A DNA stretch of 9,798 bases, taken from the NCBI GenBank assembly GCA_003158755.1, contig PMLF01000101.1, positions 1-9,798 of the forward strand, read 5' to 3'. Below the pieces are notes generated by a model. The model was not told the origin of the DNA, searched no databases, and was given only the letters and a program-made list of their open reading frames with translations. Origin of the DNA: Elusimicrobiota bacterium. Its GTDB lineage: Bacteria > Elusimicrobiota > Elusimicrobia > FEN-1173. This document shows positions 5,252-9,798 of the stretch, one piece after another. The position numbers and the translations under genes are program-made. The first letter of the stretch is position 1. The number at the start of each line of letters is the position of its first letter.

Positions 5252-6777
5252 GAAAAATCTTTCAATTTTTTATGGATCATCTTCCGCGCGATGCGCGCCA
5301 GTTCCTCCGATCCGATGCCCAGCCGCCGGTAGTCGCGATAGTGCTCTTGAGCCTGCCGTCGAAGAAGAGGGGGGGAGATCCTTCTCGCCCGCAGGGATTT
5401 CACGCGGTCTCTCAGGGCGTTGATTTCCTGAGTCGAGGCGGAAATCCCGGCTTCTCGAAGAGCCGCCTCCACGCCGCCGCGGCCCGAATGCTTGCCGAAA
5501 ACGAAGGTCCGCTTCCCTCCGACTTGCCGTTCCGGGATGAACTGGTAGAGGGTGGGATCTTTCGCCACGCCGGAGGTGTGGAGGCCGGACTCGTGGGCGA
5601 ACGCTCCTTCGCCAACGATCGGCGCGTGGGCCTGCAAAAATATTCCCGAAGCGCTCTCGATCCTCCGGCGGGCTTCCGTCAAAAGGTCATAGCGGAAGCC
5701 CGGCAGGGTGATCCCGTAAAGGAGCCGGAGCTGCATGACGACCTGTTCCAGGGCCGCCATCCCCGCCCTTTCTCCCAGCCCGGCGACGGAAACTCCCGCA
5801 TGGGTGGCGCCGAGGGACAGGGCGCGCACGCAGTTGGCCGAAGCCAAGCCCAGGTCGTTGTGGAAATGCCCGTGGAAGTCGGCGCCCCGTCGCCGGGTGA
5901 GGGAGATCAAAGGGGGTAATAGGGCGTCGAGTCTTTCCGGAGAAAGGCATCCCACGGTATCCGAGAACGTTAGCCGCGTGCCGCCGGCGCTTAGGCAGGC
6001 GTCCGCCCATTTCAGGAGATACCGGGGGGCCGCGCGCGAGGCGTCCTCGCCCACGAATTCGATCCGCTGGAAGCCCGCCCGTCGGGCGTGGTGGATCACG
6101 TCGACGATCAGCCGGAGGTTGGCACCCAGAAACCATGATTCGGGCCGGTTTCTTCCTTCGGCTTCGGAAACGCCTTCCCGGTGCAGCAGGGCCTTTCCGA
6201 ACTTGTGTTTGACGTGCCGGCTCGATGTCGCCGAAAGCAGGAGGATGGAAAGATCTTTGACCGGCGTCCCGGCGCGTCGGGCCAGGTCCGCCGCCGCGTC
6301 GATCTCCTTGGGTTCCGACCGGCACATGACCTGGATTTCGACCTCTTTCCGTATCCGGCCGTTGCGTTGCGAACGCAAGCAAGCCACGACCGCTTCCCCT
6401 TCCTCCGGTGATACCGCCGGGAAGGCCAGGTTCAAAACGTGGACCCCGAGGCGCGAAAGAAATTCCGCCATTTCGAGCTTTTGACGGGCGGAGAACGCGA
6501 CCCCCGCCATCTGCTCCCCCTCCCGGAGGGTGTCGTCGTAAAGGCGGATCTTATCCGCCGGAAGGAAATGCGATCCGCGCTCCCGCGGCTCATCGTTACC
6601 TACCTTTCGTGGTGAGTCGTATTTAGGAACCGTCATTCCGGCGGAAGCCGGAATCCAGGGTTTAACGCTTCGTTCAAAAATCCGCTTTGCAACCTGGACC
6701 CCGGCTTCCGCCGGGGTGACGGCCAAACTCACCGACTCGTGGGAAAGGATAAGCTCCCGGCGAGGTGGGCGTTTCAT
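5248..6777 (-). CDS. nifV: NifV, homocitrate synthase (start uncertain, repeat inside the 5' reading frame)
   Basis: NifV condenses acetyl-CoA with 2-oxoglutarate to give homocitrate, the organic ligand of FeMo-co. The DRE-TIM/HMGL-like catalytic barrel starts near residue 77: IRLYDDTLREGEQMAGVAF supplies the metal/substrate Asp and Arg. GHFHNDLGLASAN (about 303-315) has the HxH metal ligands, GLGERAGMAALEQVV is the GER motif, and HESGLHTSGVAKDP and FGKHSG follow. I give the ATG at 6777 because it overlaps the nifB stop (ATGA) and has GGAGG 6 nt upstream, giving 509 residues. Residues about 20-49 are then encoded by a dispersed palindromic doublet, and family homology begins only near residue 77. 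The alternative ATG at 6636 (462 residues) avoids most of the repeat but has a poor Shine-Dalgarno. Oddities are Met after GERAG, where Asn is usual, and a basic C-terminal extension. A 2-isopropylmalate synthase cannot be excluded by motif alone, but the nif context favours homocitrate. Confidence 0.88.
   Translation of the reverse strand: MKRPPRRELILSHESVSLAVTPAEAGVQVAKRIFERSVKPWIPASAGMTVPKYDSPRKVGNDEPRERGSHFLPADKIRLYDDTLREGEQMAGVAFSARQKLEMAEFLSRLGVHVLNLAFPAVSPEEGEAVVACLRSQRNGRIRKEVEIQVMCRSEPKEIDAAADLARRAGTPVKDLSILLLSATSSRHVKHKFGKALLHREGVSEAEGRNRPESWFLGANLRLIVDVIHHARRAGFQRIEFVGEDASRAAPRYLLKWADACLSAGGTRLTFSDTVGCLSPERLDALLPPLISLTRRRGADFHGHFHNDLGLASANCVRALSLGATHAGVSVAGLGERAGMAALEQVVMQLRLLYGITLPGFRYDLLTEARRRIESASGIFLQAHAPIVGEGAFAHESGLHTSGVAKDPTLYQFIPERQVGGKRTFVFGKHSGRGGVEAALREAGISASTQEINALRDRVKSLRARRISPPLLRRQAQEHYRDYRRLGIGSEELARIARKMIHKKLKDFS
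6630..6722. repeat. Family 2 palindromic doublet within the nifV 5' frame
   Basis: Two 30-nt arms (6630-6659 and 6693-6722) are inverted relative to each other with a 33-nt spacer. Arm 1 folds as ATTCCGGC/GCCGGAAT with loop GGAA. Arm 2 folds as ACCCCGGC/GCCGGGGT with loop TTCC. The arms differ at four positions, which form two compensated base-pair changes in each stem (A-T/T-A to C-G/G-C type). Read in the nifV frame it gives VTPAEAG and PWIPASAGMT, peptide signatures typical of mis-translated dispersed repeats in many bacterial genomes. Confidence 0.93.
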
Positions 6778-8042
6778 CCGCATCCTCCGCCCCCGCCTTG
6801 GCAGACCGTTCCGCATCCCCGCCAGGGGACGTGCAGCTTGGAAAAATTCCCTTTGCCGAAGGCGGCTTCCAAGCCGCTGGAGATGAGCCCTTCCACCATC
6901 TCAACCCGGAGCCCCTCTTCCGTCAGGGTCCGCAGCGGACTGAGCCCCGCCCCGCTCGTCAGAAGGAGGCGGCAATCTTTCAATGCCCGCGCCAGTTCCC
7001 GCCAGCGGTCCTCGCCCGCGCCCGGCGCCGGAGTCTTACGTTTCTCGACCAAAATATATTGGCCGTCGGATTCCGCGAACACCCAAATATCCTCGGCTTC
7101 GCCCAAATGTTGGTTGACCAGGACGCCTTCCCGGCTCGCCACGGCCACATAAGGACGGACTTCCTCGGGTCTCGACGGGAGCGACGCGGCCTCTCGAAGG
7201 TCTTGAACGGTTTCCTCCGCCATGGGTTCGCCCAAAAGGCCCGACGCGTCGGCCCGGCACCGGGTGCAGTGGCGCATTAGAGGGATGATTTTCTCAATCT
7301 CGTTCCGAGTGCCTTCGAGGCTGGAAGGCGACGGCGCGGGCAAGTCTTCGAATTCCGCCCCCTCCACGGGAACCATCGGGATGCAGTTCAATACGTCCGC
7401 GCCGAGGGCGCGGACCGTCCGGGCGACTTCGGGGATGTGGTCGTCGTTGATCCCGGGTATTAGGATCGAGTTGATCTTCACGGTGATTCCGTTCTTCTTC
7501 AGCTCTCCGATGGCGACGCGCTGGCGTTCCCAAATAAGGGCGCCGGCTTCCTTCCCCCGATACAAAGTCTTTCCGTCCCGCGCCCAGGCGTATACTTGTG
7601 CGCCGATCGCGGGGTCCACCGCGTTGACGGTGATCGTCACGTGGCTGACCTTCAACCTCGCCAGCTCATGGATGTTCGGCAGCAGGTTAAACCCGTTGGT
7701 GGCGAGGCAAAGGATGAGGGAGGGGAAATCCCGGCGCACGAGGTCGAGGGTCTCCAGCGTCTGCTCGGCGTTGGCGAACGGGTCGCCGGGGCCGGCGATG
7801 CCCACCACCGCGAGGCGAGGGTTCTTCGCGGCGGCCTTTTTCAAATAGTAGAGGGCCTGGCCCGGCGAAAGCACCGCGCTCGTGACGCCGGGACGAGTTT
7901 CGTTAGCGCAATCGAACTTCCGGTTGCAGAAGCGGCATTGGACGTTGCACCGGGGCGCCACGGGCAGGTGGATCCGGCCGAACTCGTGCCGGACCGAGTC
8001 GTTGAAACAAGGATGTTTGGATGGATCGACGGAAGAATTCAT
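6774..8042 (-). CDS. nifB: NifB, radical SAM FeMo-cofactor precursor synthase with NifX-like domain
   Basis: This 422-residue protein makes NifB-co, the Fe-S core with interstitial carbide, from two [4Fe-4S] clusters using S-adenosylmethionine. The N-terminus has HPCF (residues 10-13), FGRIHLPVAP, then the radical SAM motif CNVQCRFC (Cys32, 36, 39), followed by NRKFDCANETRPGVTS. GIAGPGDPFAN (about 81-91) is the SAM-binding GGE-like stretch. HCTRCRADA (Cys259, Cys262) carries further cluster ligands. A NifX/NafY-like domain follows (about 295-400, VRPYVAVASREG to GLEAAFGKG). The end is a Cys/Gly-rich tail, CGTVCQGGGGGCG (Cys410, 414, 421). I chose the ATG at 8042 because GAGGGG lies just upstream and homology starts there; the frame open further upstream reads through a repeat. 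Its stop overlaps the predicted nifV start (ATGA). Confidence 0.95.
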   Translation of the reverse strand: MNSSVDPSKHPCFNDSVRHEFGRIHLPVAPRCNVQCRFCNRKFDCANETRPGVTSAVLSPGQALYYLKKAAAKNPRLAVVGIAGPGDPFANAEQTLETLDLVRRDFPSLILCLATNGFNLLPNIHELARLKVSHVTITVNAVDPAIGAQVYAWARDGKTLYRGKEAGALIWERQRVAIGELKKNGITVKINSILIPGINDDHIPEVARTVRALGADVLNCIPMVPVEGAEFEDLPAPSPSSLEGTRNEIEKIIPLMRHCTRCRADASGLLGEPMAEETVQDLREAASLPSRPEEVRPYVAVASREGVLVNQHLGEAEDIWVFAESDGQYILVEKRKTPAPGAGEDRWRELARALKDCRLLLTSGAGLSPLRTLTEEGLRVEMVEGLISSGLEAAFGKGNFSKLHVPWRGCGTVCQGGGGGCG

Positions 8043-8095
8043 AATTTCCCCCTCAAACAGTTTTTCTCTAGTGTTCCACCTTTGGATAAATAATC

Positions 8096-8171
8096 GCTCA
8101 TGCTGAGCTTGTCGAAGCATGAGCCCTTTGCGCCGTTCACACTCACCCTTCGACAAGCTCAGGGTGAGCGG
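8096..8171. repeat. Family 1 palindromic doublet, copy 4 (nifN-nifB gap)
   Basis: Two hairpins lie in inverted orientation. Hairpin A has stem GCTCATGCT/AGCATGAGC (9 bp) around loop GAGCTTGTCGA (8105-8115). Hairpin B has stem CTCACCCT/AGGGTGAG around loop TCGACAAGCTC (8150-8160). The two 11-nt loops are exact reverse complements. The doublet fills much of the 169-bp gap between nifN and nifB. It explains why an upstream-extended nifB frame would encode repeat-like peptide; that extension is not real protein. Confidence 0.95.
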
Positions 8172-8211
8172 GTTCCTTTGAGTCAACGGAACGATAAAGA
8201 GACACCTCACC

Positions 8212-9570
8212 TCACATATACGCGTATCCGGCGGTCGAAACGTCCTGCTTATGCCGGAGGACGGCGTTGACGATCGAATCGAAAAGACCCTGCGCGCCTT
8301 GGTACCCGATGTGCAGCACCCTCTGTCCGCCGAGGGAGTCGTGCAGGGGGAACCCCACGCGGACGAAAGGAACGTTGAGTTTCCGGGAGATGGGGTAACC
8401 CTTGCTGTTGCCGATGAAAAGGTCGGGAGAGGCGGAAACGGCCTCTTGCTCGATATCCGCGAAGTCCACTCCCTCCTTGACCGTGATCTTCGAAGCCATC
8501 TGCGGGCAGACCTCGCGGATGCATTCCTCCAGACGTCCGCTTTCTCCGCCCGAGGCGCAGAGGACGGGGACGATGCCGACGCTGGCCAGGAACGAGGCGA
8601 GGCCCACCACCAAGTCCTCTTCGCCGTAAACGATCGCTCGTTTCTCGAACACGTATTTGTGGGCGTCGAAGAATGAATCGATCAACCGCCCCCGTTCCTG
8701 GACGTATTTCTCCGGGACGGGGCGCCCGCTCAACACTTCCAGGAGTTGGAAGAAGAGGTCCGTTTCGTCCACCCCGATGGGCGTGCCGAGCGTTGTGCGC
8801 GTAACGCCGAACCGGGTGCGCAAAGATTCAGCCCCGGTCGGACGCCCTTTCAGCGTCCGGCCGAACTCGATGGATGCGAAATTGGCGCCCATTCCCTTCA
8901 GGTCTTCCATCGTCGTTCCTCCGTCGGGGAGGAGGCGGTAGCGGTCCCAAGTGGGGGCATCCAAGGTTTCCGAATAATCAGGAAAAAGGGTGAACGGCAG
9001 GTTGAAATCCTCCAGGATCTCCTTAAGGTGGCGCAAGTCGGCGGGGGAAAGGAACCCCGGGAACAGGTTGACGCGGCGGATCTTGTCCCCGCCGTCGGCA
9101 AGGGTATCCACCGTCGCTTTGACCGCCGCGTGAAACCCCTCCATATGGGAACCCGCGTAGCTGGGCGTGGACGCGTGGACCAACGCCGGCATTGGGCGGC
9201 CGGTCCTTTCCCGAAGGTAGTCTCGCAACAGGTGGGGGACGTTTTCGCCGATGGTCTCGCTCAGGCACGTGGTCGCCACGCCGATGAATTTCGGGTGGTA
9301 TTGCTTGATCACGTTGTCCAACGCGGTCGTCAAATTGTCCTTTCCGCCGAAGACCGCCGTGGACTCGGAGAAGTTGGAAGACGCCACGTCCATCGGTTCC
9401 CGGAAATGGCTGATGATATAGCGGCGCACGTAGGTGGCGCAGCCTTGGGACCCGTGCAAGAGCGGCAGTCCTCCCTCGATCCCTCGGAAAACCATGCACG
9501 CCCCCAACGGGGAACACTGCTTGCAGGCGTTACGGGTGGAAACGAACGATTTGTTCTTGGTCGCCTTCAT
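8212..9570 (-). CDS. nifN: NifN, nitrogenase FeMo-cofactor scaffold subunit
   Basis: This 452-residue protein is of normal NifN length. Near the N-terminus it has ACKQCSPLGAC (Cys16, Cys19, Cys25), then HGSQGCATYVRRYIISHF (Cys44), then SSNFSESTAVFGGKDNL and GVATTCLSETIGENVP. These are hallmarks of the NifK/NifN branch of the nitrogenase component 1 superfamily. NifN forms an alpha2beta2 complex with NifE that receives the NifB cofactor precursor and completes FeMo-co with molybdenum and homocitrate. It lies 18 bp after nifE and upstream of nifB. The ATG at 9570 has only a weak Shine-Dalgarno (AAGGCGG at some distance), so translation may depend partly on coupling to nifE. A NifK identity is unlikely because of the short N-terminus and the nifE/nifB neighbours. 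No truncation or frameshift is visible. Confidence 0.93.
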   Translation of the reverse strand: MKATKNKSFVSTRNACKQCSPLGACMVFRGIEGGLPLLHGSQGCATYVRRYIISHFREPMDVASSNFSESTAVFGGKDNLTTALDNVIKQYHPKFIGVATTCLSETIGENVPHLLRDYLRERTGRPMPALVHASTPSYAGSHMEGFHAAVKATVDTLADGGDKIRRVNLFPGFLSPADLRHLKEILEDFNLPFTLFPDYSETLDAPTWDRYRLLPDGGTTMEDLKGMGANFASIEFGRTLKGRPTGAESLRTRFGVTRTTLGTPIGVDETDLFFQLLEVLSGRPVPEKYVQERGRLIDSFFDAHKYVFEKRAIVYGEEDLVVGLASFLASVGIVPVLCASGGESGRLEECIREVCPQMASKITVKEGVDFADIEQEAVSASPDLFIGNSKGYPISRKLNVPFVRVGFPLHDSLGGQRVLHIGYQGAQGLFDSIVNAVLRHKQDVSTAGYAYM

Positions 9571-9588
9571 AGGGTCCGCCTTTTCTCA

Positions 9589-9798
9589 TTACGCCGATTT
9601 CTTGAGGATCTCCTGCGACGGAAATCTTTCCCGGGCTTTCCATTTCCACACCGGGCTCATCACCGTGGAATGAACCTCTCGGGCGAAATTTAGCATGCCT
9701 TCAAACCCCGCCAGGGCGATCTTTCGCTCGTGGTTGTGGTCGCAAAACCCGACCCCGAGTTTGTAAGCGATGGGCCGTTCCTTGACGCCGCCGATGAA
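9589..9798 (-). CDS. nifE: NifE, nitrogenase FeMo-cofactor scaffold subunit, C-terminal 69 residues (partial)
   Basis: Only the 3' end is in the window; the gene runs off the right edge. I translated it by hand from the edge to a TAA stop. The visible protein begins FIGGVKERPIAYKLGVGFCD and later has HERKIALAGFEGMLNFAREV and SPVWKWKAR. The pattern of an ERK/ERH stretch, 'aGfeGm..fA.ev' and a terminal 'SPVW' is typical of NifE C-termini and unlike NifD, which has a HGFDGFAIFARD-type end. NifE pairs with NifN to form the NifEN scaffold on which the NifB product matures to FeMo-co in the cytoplasm. The stop is 18 bp upstream of nifN, consistent with one transcript and coupled expression of the two scaffold subunits. 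The N-terminal cysteine ligands are outside the window. The assignment rests on motif recognition plus synteny with nifN and nifB. Confidence 0.87.
   Translation of the reverse strand, partial: FIGGVKERPIAYKLGVGFCDHNHERKIALAGFEGMLNFAREVHSTVMSPVWKWKARERFPSQEILKKSA

Noticed and set aside
6589..6597. Alternative nifV start ATG with a good upstream purine run (AAAGGTAGG)
   Set aside because: This ATG is out of frame with the NifV catalytic domain, so it would need a frameshift for which I see no evidence.
1..8171. CRISPR array made of the recurring GAGCTTGTCGA units
   Set aside because: The units are kilobases apart, are palindromic doublets in inverted orientation, and have no regular spacers or cas genes.
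8043..8210. Upstream extension of nifB by 56 residues
   Set aside because: The extension is the translated family 1 doublet (LSLSKGE, RQAQHE peptides) and NifB homology starts right after the ATG at 8042, which has its own ribosome binding site.
8746..9693. 315-residue open frame on the plus strand opposite nifN and nifE
   Set aside because: It lies antisense to genes with clear motifs, is Arg/Gly/Val-rich as GC-rich shadow frames are, and has no recognisable domain.

Overview
The window is a stretch of a diazotroph's nitrogen-fixation locus. All confident genes lie on the minus strand, so the biological order runs right to left: nifE (3' end only), nifN, nifB, nifV, an amino-acid/polyamine/organocation (APC) permease fused to a PII domain, a free-standing PII protein, an outer-membrane beta-barrel porin, and a GAF-ANTAR regulator. 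The sequence is GC-rich. A signal-peptide porin ending in Phe implies a Gram-negative (diderm) host. The dense dispersed palindromes are common in many proteobacterial and uncultivated-phylum genomes, so I do not name a phylum; an uncultivated anaerobic diderm is plausible but is inference.

Right part (5248-9798): nifE-nifN-nifB-nifV. Together these supply the FeMo-cofactor pathway: NifB makes the Fe-S-carbide precursor, NifEN is the scaffold on which it matures, and NifV supplies homocitrate. nifE and nifN are 18 bp apart. nifN and nifB are separated by a palindromic repeat doublet. nifB and nifV share an ATGA stop/start overlap. The structural genes nifHDK are not in the window.

Middle (2632-5251): a perfect-consensus sigma-70 promoter (TTGACA, 16 bp, TATAAT) has its -35 box on the nifV stop codon. 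It drives a leader of about 210 nt ahead of the permease-PII fusion. The leader can form two intrinsic terminators. The 5' arm of each is also the 3' arm of a small upstream hairpin, and a third hairpin would bury the Shine-Dalgarno site. This is the layout expected of ANTAR-type antitermination, and a GAF-ANTAR protein is encoded about 4 kb downstream in the same locus. The fusion is followed by a free PII gene. The two PII domains differ in their T-loops: the free one keeps the Tyr51 equivalent and the fused one lacks it.

Left part (1-2631): the porin, the regulator, and gaps filled with repeats. Three families of palindromic doublets occur. Family 1 has four copies at 1-69, 921-995, 3035-3113 and 8096-8168; its paired hairpins have exactly complementary 11-nt loops. 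Family 2 has one copy, inside the 5' part of the nifV reading frame. Family 3 has one copy, between PII and the porin.

Working model (inference): nitrogen status is read by the PII proteins and the GAF-ANTAR protein. These couple nitrogenase cofactor synthesis to control, at the RNA and protein level, of an amino-acid or amine transporter. The candidate novel system is the permease-PII fusion together with its layered RNA leader.
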